Assembly (NCBI RefSeq): GCF_937906905.1
Contig: NZ_CALERY010000021.1
Location: 29,619 to 93,618, forward strand
DNA from: an uncultured Helicobacter sp.
GTDB taxonomy: Bacteria > Campylobacterota > Campylobacteria > Campylobacterales > Helicobacteraceae
Reading direction: 5' to 3'
DNA: 64,000 nucleotides
A model generated the notes under the pieces. It did not search any database and was not told the origin of the DNA. It worked only from the letters and a program-made list of their open reading frames with translations. A program made the position numbers and the translations under genes. Shown here one piece after another: positions 51,435-59,853 of the stretch. Positions within the stretch are counted from its first letter, which is position 1; every line of letters starts with the position of its first letter.

Positions 51435-52824
51435 GATGTTTTCTCCTTTTCCACAATGTCCTGCCACTTGGGGCATTGCCAGATAAAATGCCATAGCCTA
51501 GCTCATAGCCCATAACAAGCATAGCCACCACAAGTGCGCAGCCCTGCGCCACAGGATAGCTAGCAAACGCCCCATCTAGCCCATAGCCCTCGCTCAAAGG
51601 CGGCAAAAGCAGCGCGATAAACAAAAATGTATAGCAAATGGTGATGATGATAGAGCTTATCGTGCGCTGGATAGACTGCAAGAAAATCGCGCACGCCATA
51701 TTCACGCCTAGCAGCACATAGCCGATGTAGTAAATATCCATAGCCTTCACGCTTAGAGCCGCCACCTCATTGCTAGAATCCACAAAAAAGCCCACAAAAT
51801 ACGGCGCGAAAGCATAAAACACCCCATACAGCATAAGCCCGATAGCCACCACCACAATAAGCGCAAAGCCAAGCGCGTAGCGCAGCCTAGCGAAATTCCC
51901 AGCCCCATAATTAAAGCTAGCAATAGGCTGCAAAGCTTGCGAGACAGAGAGCAAAATGGTAAAAAACACAATCCCACAATACAGCACCACGCTATACACC
52001 GCCAGCCCCACACTCCCAGCTATGCCTAAAAGCGCGCCATTATAAAGCACCATCATAATAGCCGCTGAAAGCTCGGATATACTCTCTGGCAAGCCACTCT
52101 TAGCCGAAGAAATAACCGCAGCGAAGGAAAATCTAGGGATAAAAAATAATGCCCCCCTTTTGCGCACAAAATGCCCAAGCAGCACGCTAAATCCTATAAA
52201 ATGCGCCAAAATAGTCGCTAGCGCGCTGCCTTCAATCCCCATATCAAGCACAAACAAAAACACATAATTCAGCACAATATTGCTCGCAGATCCCAAAATC
52301 ATCGCAAACATACCAAGAAGCGGTCGCTTATCATTGACGACAAAAATATCGCTTAATGGGTGCAAAATCAAAAAGGGCATACCAAGAAAGGTGATTTGCA
52401 GGTAGATTCTAGCTAGCGCGTAAATCTCGCTAGAAATATTTTTACCACGCGTAAGGAAGCCTAAAATCTCATCGACAAGCACAAAGCCCAGCACCCCAAT
52501 GGCAACCGAGCTAATCGCCACAAAATAAAAAATCGAGCTAAACACCAGCCTAGCCCTAGCCGCGCGATCACTTCCTAAAAAATACGACACAATCGCCGCC
52601 CCCCCAAAGCCAAAGAGCAGCTCATAGGCAATACACGCAGGGAACACCGCCCAGCACGCCCCAATAGCCGCCAAGCCATCTGTGCCAATCTTTTGCCCCA
52701 CGAAGATCCCATCAATCGTGGAGTAGGTAGAGAGAGCTAGCATCGCACAAAGAGCAGGGATAAAATAGTAGAAAAATAGCTTGATGATAGAGTCGTTTTT
52801 CAAATCAAGAGTGCTAACTAGCAT
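51427..52824 (-). CDS. MATE-family efflux transporter
   Basis: Twelve hydrophobic segments in two six-helix halves, with I-D-G-I-F-V-G-Q-K-I-G near the N-terminus and Q-A-L-Q-P-I-A-S-F-N-Y-G-A-G in the second half, are typical. It exports drugs or metabolites using sodium or protons; the substrate is unknown. Length is 465. The stop overlaps the HAD gene start, so the two are coupled. Confidence 0.9.
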   Translation of the reverse strand: MLVSTLDLKNDSIIKLFFYYFIPALCAMLALSTYSTIDGIFVGQKIGTDGLAAIGACWAVFPACIAYELLFGFGGAAIVSYFLGSDRAARARLVFSSIFYFVAISSVAIGVLGFVLVDEILGFLTRGKNISSEIYALARIYLQITFLGMPFLILHPLSDIFVVNDKRPLLGMFAMILGSASNIVLNYVFLFVLDMGIEGSALATILAHFIGFSVLLGHFVRKRGALFFIPRFSFAAVISSAKSGLPESISELSAAIMMVLYNGALLGIAGSVGLAVYSVVLYCGIVFFTILLSVSQALQPIASFNYGAGNFARLRYALGFALIVVVAIGLMLYGVFYAFAPYFVGFFVDSSNEVAALSVKAMDIYYIGYVLLGVNMACAIFLQSIQRTISSIIITICYTFLFIALLLPPLSEGYGLDGAFASYPVAQGCALVVAMLVMGYELGYGILSGNAPSGRTLWKRRKHRG

Positions 52825-52995
52825 GCCCTGCCTTCTTCAAATCTTATACGCTAAATTTTCATAAACCTAGCAAGAATCTAGCTCAAAACATCACGCCGCA
52901 TTATAGCAGAGCTTATAAAACACAAATCCCGAATGATTCGTGGGCTTCTGGCAGGCTGGACACAGATCCAGAAAGCAGAATCTAGGGAGATGTGT

Positions 52996-54090
52996 TTAGC
53001 GGGGTTGGATTGTGGAGTTATCAGTATTAGTATGTTGTGTGAAAAACTCTAGCAGCGTATGTGCCATTTTGCGATAAGCTTTGCCAATAGCAGAATCTGG
53101 TGCGAAATACACCACGGGTTTGCCATTATCCCCACCCTCGCGCACGCTAGGGTCAAGCGGGATTTTGGCGATGACTTGCGTGTTGTATTTTTGTGCGAGT
53201 GGGAGCGTGGTGTCTTTGCCAAAGATTTCTTGCTCGCAGCCGCAGTTAGCACAGATGTGGCTGCTCATGTTTTCTACTATACCTGCGATTGGGATTGAGA
53301 GCTTGACAAACATATCAAGTGCGCGCGCGCCATCATCGAGGCTTACGAGCTGGGGTGTGGTTATGGCTACTCCTGCGCTCACTGGGATATTTTGGGCGAT
53401 TGAGAGTTGTGCATCACCTGTGCCTGGAGGCATGTCAAGCACCATGATATCTAAATCCCCCCACACCACATCGCTAAACATTTGGACAATCGCGCGCATG
53501 AGCATGGGACCGCGCCATATCAGGCTTTCTCCCTCATCAAAGAGCATGCCCATACTCATCAAATCTACACCATAAGCATGCAGAGGGATAAGCTTTTTGC
53601 CACTTGGATCGAGGTTTGGCTTTTGCCCATGCACGCCAAACATGCGTGGAATATTTGGTCCATAGATATCCGCATCCAGCAGCCCGACTTTTTTCCCTTC
53701 CATGGCTAGGGCTATGGCGAGATTTGTCGCTACGCTGGATTTCCCTACGCCACCTTTGCCAGAGCTTACCATGATGAAGTGCTTCACTTGTGGAAGCAGG
53801 TTTTTGCCTTTAGGAGCAGAGTCTTGCGCTGGATTCTGGGGTGTGGGGGTTTGAATAGAGATCTTAGCATTTATGCCAGCTTTTTTCATGGTGTTATCGA
53901 TTCTATCATGCAGGGCTTTGGCGACATTTGAGTCGCTGGAGGGAATGGCTATGAGAATCTCGCACGAACTATCTCCAGTGGTTTTAATTTCTTTGACAAA
54001 GCCATAGCTCACGATGTCTTTTTGGAAGTTTGGGTATAGAACTTGGGAGAGAAGAGTGGTGATTTGCTCTTGTGTGATTTGCGCTTGCAT
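52996..54090 (-). CDS. Mrp/NBP35-family iron-sulfur carrier ATPase
   Basis: The deviant Walker A S-S-G-K-G-G-V-G-K-S-S is near residue 108, A-D-I-Y-G-P-N-I-P-R-M-F follows, and the C-x-x-C pair C-A-N-C-G-C near residue 285 can hold an Fe-S cluster. An N-terminal DUF59-like domain fills the first 80 residues, with an Ala/Pro/Lys-rich linker. It probably inserts clusters into target proteins. Length is 364, and AAGGA precedes the ATG. Confidence 0.93.
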   Translation of the reverse strand: MQAQITQEQITTLLSQVLYPNFQKDIVSYGFVKEIKTTGDSSCEILIAIPSSDSNVAKALHDRIDNTMKKAGINAKISIQTPTPQNPAQDSAPKGKNLLPQVKHFIMVSSGKGGVGKSSVATNLAIALAMEGKKVGLLDADIYGPNIPRMFGVHGQKPNLDPSGKKLIPLHAYGVDLMSMGMLFDEGESLIWRGPMLMRAIVQMFSDVVWGDLDIMVLDMPPGTGDAQLSIAQNIPVSAGVAITTPQLVSLDDGARALDMFVKLSIPIAGIVENMSSHICANCGCEQEIFGKDTTLPLAQKYNTQVIAKIPLDPSVREGGDNGKPVVYFAPDSAIGKAYRKMAHTLLEFFTQHTNTDNSTIQPR

Positions 54091-54167
54091 AGGTGTCCTT
54101 AGTATTTGGTATAGTGTTTATAAGCGGGGGCGTTTGTAAGATATTTTTATTTAAATTTTGCTGAAAT

Positions 54168-54425
54168 CTATAGCACCATTTTAACTTCTGGGTGGGAAGA
54201 AAGCGCGCTGTAAATGGAGTTTCGCTCGGTTTCATCGATAACTTCTACATCAAGGTGCATAGAGATGAAGCGTCCTTTGCTTGAGTGGTTTTTAATGATG
54301 AGATTATAGGGCTTTTGCACGAGTTCTTGAATGATTGTAGTGAGACGCTCTTGGCTCTCGCCAATAATTCGAAACTCCCACTTACATGGGTAGATGATAT
54401 TGGGCTTACCCTCGATATGCCGCAT
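54168..54425 (-). CDS. DUF493 (YbeD/HP0495-like) protein
   Basis: The 85-residue protein has the small ferredoxin-like fold pattern P-C-K-W-E-F-R-I-I-G-E and S-K-G-R-F-I-S-M-H-L-D-V-E-V. Family members may regulate by an ACT-like fold; the function is not known. An 11-C tract on its strand (54458-54468) lies 33 bases upstream of the ATG, so expression may vary. Confidence 0.85.
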   Translation of the reverse strand: MRHIEGKPNIIYPCKWEFRIIGESQERLTTIIQELVQKPYNLIIKNHSSKGRFISMHLDVEVIDETERNSIYSALSSHPEVKMVL

Positions 54426-54457
54426 ATTACTCCTTAGAAACTTGGCGTTTAAATTGT

Positions 54458-54468
54458 GGGGGGGGGGG
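54458..54468. repeat. Homopolymeric G/C tract (11) in the DUF493 leader
   Basis: Eleven G on the plus strand (C on the coding strand) lie between the lipoprotein gene and the DUF493 start. The tract adjoins a hairpin at 54468-54492. Slippage here would change the leader, not the reading frame. Confidence 0.85.
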
Positions 54469-54492
54469 TAGATTCTACATAGAATCTACCCT
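54468..54492 (-). terminator. Perfect hairpin after the lipoprotein gene
   Basis: GGTAGATTCTA and TAGAATCTACC form an 11-pair stem with a two-base loop. It lies between the stop of the lipoprotein gene and the DUF493 gene on the minus strand. Beside the C11 tract it could act as a terminator or as a leader structure. Confidence 0.6.
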
Positions 54493-54517
54493 GGGGTTTG
54501 GCTGGCTTTCTCCAGTG

Positions 54518-55150
54518 TTATTTGCCAGCTTCTTGGCTAACTTGCTCGGTAGTTTTTTCGGTGGTTTGCCCTGGGGCTGGCTCGGCAACTTTCTTGGCAG
54601 AATCTGCTTTTATTGCTTTTTGAGCTTCGTTTATTGCGGCTTGCACGGCTTGTTTGATGAGCATTTGTTTGTCTTTTGGCTCGATTTGGACGCTCTCGCC
54701 GATGTCTAGGACTTTTTTCCCGCTGGCTTCTAGCATTGCTTTGCCATTAAATGTATAGGTCTTCCCCTCCGCTTTTAGCTCAAGATTTATGGCAAATGTC
54801 GCGGTTTTTGTCTCTTTGGCTGTGAGTTTTGTTGTGCTCACAGCTTGATCGAGCTTGCTTTCATAGTTAATATGAGCTGTATAGACTTGATCAAGCTTTT
54901 CACATAGTTCAAAAAGTTTAGGGCTGATCTCTTGTGTGATTTGATCAGCTGTGATGTTTAGCTCATTAACCTTGCTTGCTGCAATCTCGACACGATCAAT
55001 CTGTGCGCATTGTTGCATGGAGACTTGTGGCTCTTGTGCTGGAGCACCTTTCTGGGCAAAACAGCCCCCTAGCAATAGCCCACTTACAGCCAGAGCGGCT
55101 ACAGGTGTGCATAGGCTTTTTGCGATTATACGAGTGCGTGTGAAAACCAT
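54518..55150 (-). CDS. Lipoprotein of unknown function
   Basis: The signal peptide has the lipobox L-L-L-G-G-C (lipidated Cys about residue 30). The 180-residue mature part is hydrophilic, with a possible coil near residues 50-90 and a Lys/Glu/Thr/Gln-rich tail. No domain is recognised. AAGGAG precedes the ATG. It is followed by DUF493 after the C tract. Confidence 0.75.
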   Translation of the reverse strand: MVFTRTRIIAKSLCTPVAALAVSGLLLGGCFAQKGAPAQEPQVSMQQCAQIDRVEIAASKVNELNITADQITQEISPKLFELCEKLDQVYTAHINYESKLDQAVSTTKLTAKETKTATFAINLELKAEGKTYTFNGKAMLEASGKKVLDIGESVQIEPKDKQMLIKQAVQAAINEAQKAIKADSAKKVAEPAPGQTTEKTTEQVSQEAGK

Positions 55151-55336
55151 GAAAACTCCTTAAGAATAGATGAGAGTCTAAATATTATATGTTTTTTATA
55201 AACATAGATACAATGCCTAGCATGTTATAATTGGGACCTTTTGGCTTTACTTATTTATGATGTCATGCGCGCAATACATGCCAGATTCTGTCTTAGGGCA
55301 AGAGAGCCTAAGCCAGAATCTAATCCAGGAGAGTTT

Positions 55337-56614
55337 ATGCACACAGCACATACGCCCAGCACACCGCAGAATCTACCAGAAGCTAGTCCTATACCTAATT
55401 CCACATCTGGCACTGGCGGCAATATCACACCTAACACTCCAAAATCAACGCTTGCCACTAGGCTCGCTATTTTTGCTATCGCTTCTACTACCGTGCTTGG
55501 TCCTACGATTATCGCGCCAAGTTTGCCTGAGCTTGAAGCGCATTTTGCTAGCATACCACACGCGGATATGCTCTCTAAGCTTATTTTGACACTACCGGCA
55601 CTATCGATTATGATTTTTTCGCCTCTAGCTGGGTTTGTGTATGCAGCATATAAAAGGCTGCCTATCATCTTTGCTGCGTTGGTGCTATGGAGCGTGGCTG
55701 GGGCAAGCGGCTTTATGCTCGATAATCTCTATGCCTTGCTTGTATCGCGCTTTTTCTTAGGGGTCGCCACGGCGTTTTTAGCCACAGGTGTGGGCGTGCT
55801 GATAGGGGACTACTACAAAGGCAGGGTAAGAGAAAAGGTCCTTAGCACGCAAAATTTCGCTATGGCGATTGGTGGGGCGATATTCCTTGTGGGTGGGGGA
55901 ATGCTCGCAGAAATTGGCTGGCGGTTTCCGTTTCTTGCCTATTTAGGTGGGGTTTTTATCCTGCTGTATGTCAAATTCGCACTCTTTGAGCCACAAGCTA
56001 TCCCACAAGCCCCAAAGGTATCGCACGACTCTTTTGTGCAGCGATTGCGTGCTATGGGGGCTTGGCTCTATAAATTTGCTCCTGTGTATTTTCTAGGATT
56101 TTTTGCGATGATGATGTTTAATGTCGTGCCCACACAAATCCCCTTTTTCATCTCCCATATCTTAGAAAAGCCTAATTCTCAAATTGGTATTTCTATGGCT
56201 AGCACAAGCTTGGCTATGGCGTTTTTCAGCCTAATGTATAACCGCGTGCGCGCATTTCTCTCTATCAAGCATATTGCTTCTGTCGCGCTTATGCTGATAG
56301 GGACGGGACTATTTATCATCGGCTTTTTTTACAATTATACTTCCTTGCTTTTCGCGCTTATGTGTATAGGGGCTGGGCTTGGGCTTATACTCATCAATAA
56401 TAGCTCGTGGCTCTATATGCTAGCAAGTGATAGCGAGCGTCCTAAGGCGTATGGATTTTTAGCAAGCTTTTTGTTTATGGGGCAGTTTTGCTCGCCTTTT
56501 CTCACACAGCCCATTGTCAAAGTCTTTGGGCTTATTGAAATGTTTGTGATTATGGGCTTTGTGCTGTATGGGCTAGCGGTGGTGTTTTTGTTTGTGCGTG
56601 CTAAGGCTGCTTAG
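55337..56614 (+). CDS. MFS transporter (Bcr/CflA-like drug exporter)
   Basis: Twelve hydrophobic segments over 425 residues. The first half has I-I-A-P-S-L-P-E-L-E and the loop between helices 2 and 3 has Y-A-A-Y-K-R-L-P, a loose A-motif; V-S-R-F-F-L-G-V-A-T follows in helix 4. A hydrophilic Ser/Thr/Pro-rich head of about 30 residues precedes helix 1. AGGAG before ATG 55337 is used; the frame is open from 55241. The substrate is unknown. Confidence 0.86.
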   Translation: MHTAHTPSTPQNLPEASPIPNSTSGTGGNITPNTPKSTLATRLAIFAIASTTVLGPTIIAPSLPELEAHFASIPHADMLSKLILTLPALSIMIFSPLAGFVYAAYKRLPIIFAALVLWSVAGASGFMLDNLYALLVSRFFLGVATAFLATGVGVLIGDYYKGRVREKVLSTQNFAMAIGGAIFLVGGGMLAEIGWRFPFLAYLGGVFILLYVKFALFEPQAIPQAPKVSHDSFVQRLRAMGAWLYKFAPVYFLGFFAMMMFNVVPTQIPFFISHILEKPNSQIGISMASTSLAMAFFSLMYNRVRAFLSIKHIASVALMLIGTGLFIIGFFYNYTSLLFALMCIGAGLGLILINNSSWLYMLASDSERPKAYGFLASFLFMGQFCSPFLTQPIVKVFGLIEMFVIMGFVLYGLAVVFLFVRAKAA

Positions 56615-56673
56615 GGCTATGATTGGTGTATTGTATCCAGAGCTTATCGGGTGATTTACATGGAGATTCTGGC

Positions 56674-56703
56674 TTGACATTTTTAGAATGCTTTGGCTAT
56701 AAT
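56674..56703 (+). promoter_or_regulatory. Near-consensus promoter of the tRNA cluster
   Basis: TTGACA (56674-56679) and TATAAT (56698-56703) are 18 bases apart, an almost ideal housekeeping promoter, 23 bases before the first tRNA gene. Confidence 0.85.
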
Positions 56704-56726
56704 CGCCGTTTCTAAAATGTTCGGCG

Positions 56727-56804
56727 CGGGGCGTAGCTCAGTCTGGTTAGAGTACTTGGTTTGGGACCAAGGGGTCGAAGGTTCGAATCCTTTCGCCCCG
56801 ACCA
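56727..56804 (+). tRNA. tRNA-Pro (anticodon TGG)
   Basis: Acceptor stem CGGGGCG/CGCCCCG closes the cloverleaf. The anticodon stem CTTGG/CCAAG carries loop TTTGGGA with anticodon TGG, GGTTCGAATCC forms the T arm, and CCA is encoded. Confidence 0.96.
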
Positions 56805-56839
56805 TTTTAGGACTTTCTCTTCTTCTTTAGTTATCTCAT

Positions 56840-56917
56840 GGTGGGTGTAGCTCAGTTGGTTAGAGCATCAGTTTGTGGCACTGAGGGTCGTGGGTTCGAG
56901 CCCCATCATCCACCCCA
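56840..56917 (+). tRNA. tRNA-His (anticodon GTG)
   Basis: The stem GTGGGTG/CATCCAC has the extra G at position -1 opposite C73, the His identity mark. Loop TTTGTGG holds anticodon GTG, and CCA is encoded. Confidence 0.96.
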
Positions 56918-56923
56918 TTTTAT

Positions 56924-57000
56924 GCGTTCGTAGCTCAATTGGATAGAGCACCAGACTTCGGATCTGGGGGTTAGGGGTTCGACTCCCTTCGGGCGCACCA
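56924..57000 (+). tRNA. tRNA-Arg (anticodon TCG)
   Basis: Acceptor GCGTTCG/CGGGCGC has two G-T pairs. Anticodon stem CCAGA/TCTGG and loop CTTCGGA give anticodon TCG, and CCA is encoded. Confidence 0.95.
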
Positions 57001-57009
57001 CCCCAATCT

Positions 57010-57086
57010 GCGCCCATAGCTCAGCTGGATAGAGCAACGGCCTTCTAAGCCGTAGGCCAGAGGTTCGAATCCTCTTGGGTGCGCCA
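57010..57086 (+). tRNA. tRNA-Arg (anticodon TCT)
   Basis: Acceptor GCGCCCA/TGGGTGC. Anticodon stem ACGGC/GCCGT with loop CTTCTAA gives anticodon TCT, and CCA is encoded. Confidence 0.95.
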
Positions 57087-57106
57087 CTGCCCACAAAGGC
57101 TACCTC

Positions 57107-58501
57107 ATGAATCAAATCATAGCTAATAATCCAAACACCTATAAAAATCCTCATGGCACAAGTCAGCACACCCTCAAATCCAGCATACAATCCTCACAGA
57201 AACCAACAATAATCTGTCTTATCGGTGATAATGTCAATGGGCTAGGTGATAATACCATCGCTCTTGATATGCTGCTAGCTATTAAGAGAATCTATGACTG
57301 CTACTTGGTGGTTTTTGCTCGCAATGTGCTTCAGGAGCTGCTTAGTGAGCTGGATATTGTCGATGAGTTTTGCTTGCTCGAAGGCAAGCTCACAAACCCT
57401 ATCAACAAAACGCATATCAATGCTTATCATGCGCATTATCTTATTACTGGTAGTTGTAAAAAATGGCAGCTGCGTTTCTTGCGCTCCACCAATGTGCGCA
57501 CGATTATCACGCGCATGAAGCTTGCCACCTTGTTGAGCCCGCGTATCCGCAGTGTGGCAATTTTCAATCGTCATATCACACATCGTGAGACTGGGCTACT
57601 CTATGCACGCGCGGTAGATTCTAGGCACTTTGATCGCATGATAGGTTCTGTGGATTATCGCGACTGCATGGTGGCAAATGACAGCACGGCAAGCCGGCAG
57701 CGGCGATCTAGGGTGAGGGCAGCTTTGCGCGAGAGTCTTGTTTGGATTGGGCGAGAGGATATTGTGCCAGATTTTGCTTGGGATAAGCAGCTAGAATCTA
57801 AAATTGCCTTTACACGAGCGCATCGGTCGCTTGTAGAGTCTAATCGCCCTCACACTTTGCGCAAACTCACGCTAGCAAACATCATGCGAGAATCCAAGCC
57901 AGAATCTAGCGTAGATCCCAGGCTAAATCCAAGTGCGCTTAGTGTGAGTGGCTCATCTATGCCGCTGTATTTGATTTTGGTTAATCCTTTTTCTGTCCTT
58001 GCGCGATATTCACTTCCGCTACATCTCTGGCTTAGGCTGATTGATAGGATTGGCACACTGCCTTATTGCGTGCCAGTGGTTTGCACTTATGATAAAGTGC
58101 ATTCGCAGTTTATGGAGGCAATTTGCGCATATGATAGTGCGAGTGAGAATAGCCTGCCAGAATCTAGCCAAGCCACAAACAATCCACAAAACACCAGCAC
58201 GCACCACCGCTTACAAGAGCGCTGTATCATCTACCGCAATACCAGTTCACTGCTGGATCTCGCAGCGCTTATAGGACAAATGAGCGTAATAATCAGCCCT
58301 AGCACAGGAGCATTGCATTTGGCAGCCAATCTCTATACGCCTACGATTGCGCTTTTTCCTAGAGATGATGATATGCGCTGGCGCACGCAGGATAAGCGTT
58401 TTTGTTTTCTCCCAAATCCCACAACCACACTTAGCGACGAAGAAGGCGCACAGGTAATTGAGAATATAATTACCATGCTAGAATCTATGCTAAAACTCTA
58501 G
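57107..58501 (+). CDS. Glycosyltransferase family 9-like protein
   Basis: The N-terminal half has a Rossmann-like start, G-D-N-V-N-G-L-G-D-N-T-I-A, as in heptosyltransferases. The second half has V-N-P-F-S, then S-P-S-T-G-A-L-H-L-A-A-N-L-Y-T-P-T-I-A-L-F-P, the family 9 nucleotide-sugar motif. It probably adds a sugar to LPS core. An insertion rich in Ser, Glu and Asn lies near residues 255-280, and another near 345-365. It starts 20 bases after the last tRNA and may be read through from the tRNA promoter. Length is 464. Confidence 0.82.
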   Translation: MNQIIANNPNTYKNPHGTSQHTLKSSIQSSQKPTIICLIGDNVNGLGDNTIALDMLLAIKRIYDCYLVVFARNVLQELLSELDIVDEFCLLEGKLTNPINKTHINAYHAHYLITGSCKKWQLRFLRSTNVRTIITRMKLATLLSPRIRSVAIFNRHITHRETGLLYARAVDSRHFDRMIGSVDYRDCMVANDSTASRQRRSRVRAALRESLVWIGREDIVPDFAWDKQLESKIAFTRAHRSLVESNRPHTLRKLTLANIMRESKPESSVDPRLNPSALSVSGSSMPLYLILVNPFSVLARYSLPLHLWLRLIDRIGTLPYCVPVVCTYDKVHSQFMEAICAYDSASENSLPESSQATNNPQNTSTHHRLQERCIIYRNTSSLLDLAALIGQMSVIISPSTGALHLAANLYTPTIALFPRDDDMRWRTQDKRFCFLPNPTTTLSDEEGAQVIENIITMLESMLKL

Positions 58502-58683
58502 TGTTGCGATTTTTATAGGCTTAGGTGGTGTGGTAAAATCCAATTCCTTGGCTTATTTTTTTCGGTTGTGCTCATTAGAGATGTCGCGCAGTAGAATCTA
58601 GGGATTGATTTTACTGCGTGCTTGGAAAGTATGAGTAGGAGATTCTAGTGCTTTGCTAGGTGCTTAGTAGATTACCCCGGGGC

Positions 58684-59841
58684 TTAGTCCATTTTATTGC
58701 GCTCCCACGCTGGCTTGTCATAATCCACACTCACTTCTTCTCCACCCACGGCAAGCTGTCTAAAAATATCTGGCAAAACCGCTTCCTGCGGCTTAGCAGC
58801 CGGCTTTTGTGCTTCCTGCGGTTTGGCGGCACTTTTAGGTGTAGCGATAGTTTTTTCAAACCCTGTGGCAATTACTGTTACGCGCATAGAATCCACAGGG
58901 ATTTCTTCATCTGTCCTTGTCCCCATAATTACATCAGCTTCACTATCAGCAACCTCATAGACATATTGCATTGCTTCAGTGATCTGCATAAGTGGGAAGT
59001 CTGGGTTCATTTCAAAATTTATAATAATACCTTTCGCGCCATTGATGGAAAGATTGTCAAACAGAGGAGATTCTATCGCGTTGCGCAGGGCGTCAATACA
59101 GGAGTTTTCTCCAGCACCTTCACCCACGCCCATGAGCGCTAAACCTCTACATTGCATAACCTTGCGCAAATCTGCAAAATCCACATTCATATCTGCGGTG
59201 CCGCAGCCTAATATTACGCTTGATATTCCGCTGGCTGCACGCGCGAGAATCTCATCGACATGTGAATAACTCTCTCGATACCCAGTAGCACGCCCAATGG
59301 TGGAAAGAATTTTGTCATTTGGGACGACGATATTAGAATCACTTGCCTTGCTTAGCTCATCAAACCCGCGCGCTGCAGTTTTGGCACGCTTTAAGCCTTC
59401 AAACACAAATGGTTTGGTGCTGATAGACACGGTGAGTGCCCCCATGTCTTTGGCAATCTGTGCGATCACTGGTGCTGCCCCTGTCCCTGTGCCGCCACCA
59501 AGCCCCACACACAAGATAACCATATCTGCACCCTCAAGCTTTTGTTTGATTTCATCGGCACTCTCAAGCGCGGCTTTTTTGCCCACCTCATCATCTGCCC
59601 CAGCGCCAAGTCCGCCTGTGAGTCGTTCGCCCAGCTGGATTTTATTGGGCACTGGACAGGCGTGGAGATGCTGATTGTCAGTGTTGGCTATGATAAGCGT
59701 AAGATCTTTATGCGTATTCCTGCTATAGAGATGTGTCACCATATTTGATCCACCACCGCCAACACCGATAATGATGATTTTGGCTCCTTTAATTGGCTGA
59801 TGTTTGAACTCTTGGATTTCTATTTGTGTATCTTGTGTCAT
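58684..59841 (-). CDS. ftsZ: Cell division protein FtsZ
   Basis: The tubulin-like GTPase that forms the Z ring. G-V-G-G-G-G-S-N-M near residue 27, the signature G-L-G-G-G-T-G-T-G-A-A-P near residue 118 and N-F-E-M-N-P-D-F-P are intact. The C-terminal linker has K-P-Q-E-A-Q-K-P-A-A repeated twice, followed by the conserved end peptide (D-I-F-R-Q-L). Length is 385. It follows ftsA by 12 bases, and AAAGGA precedes the ATG. Confidence 0.97.
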   Translation of the reverse strand: MTQDTQIEIQEFKHQPIKGAKIIIIGVGGGGSNMVTHLYSRNTHKDLTLIIANTDNQHLHACPVPNKIQLGERLTGGLGAGADDEVGKKAALESADEIKQKLEGADMVILCVGLGGGTGTGAAPVIAQIAKDMGALTVSISTKPFVFEGLKRAKTAARGFDELSKASDSNIVVPNDKILSTIGRATGYRESYSHVDEILARAASGISSVILGCGTADMNVDFADLRKVMQCRGLALMGVGEGAGENSCIDALRNAIESPLFDNLSINGAKGIIINFEMNPDFPLMQITEAMQYVYEVADSEADVIMGTRTDEEIPVDSMRVTVIATGFEKTIATPKSAAKPQEAQKPAAKPQEAVLPDIFRQLAVGGEEVSVDYDKPAWERNKMD

Positions 59842-59853
59842 CGTGCTTCCTTT

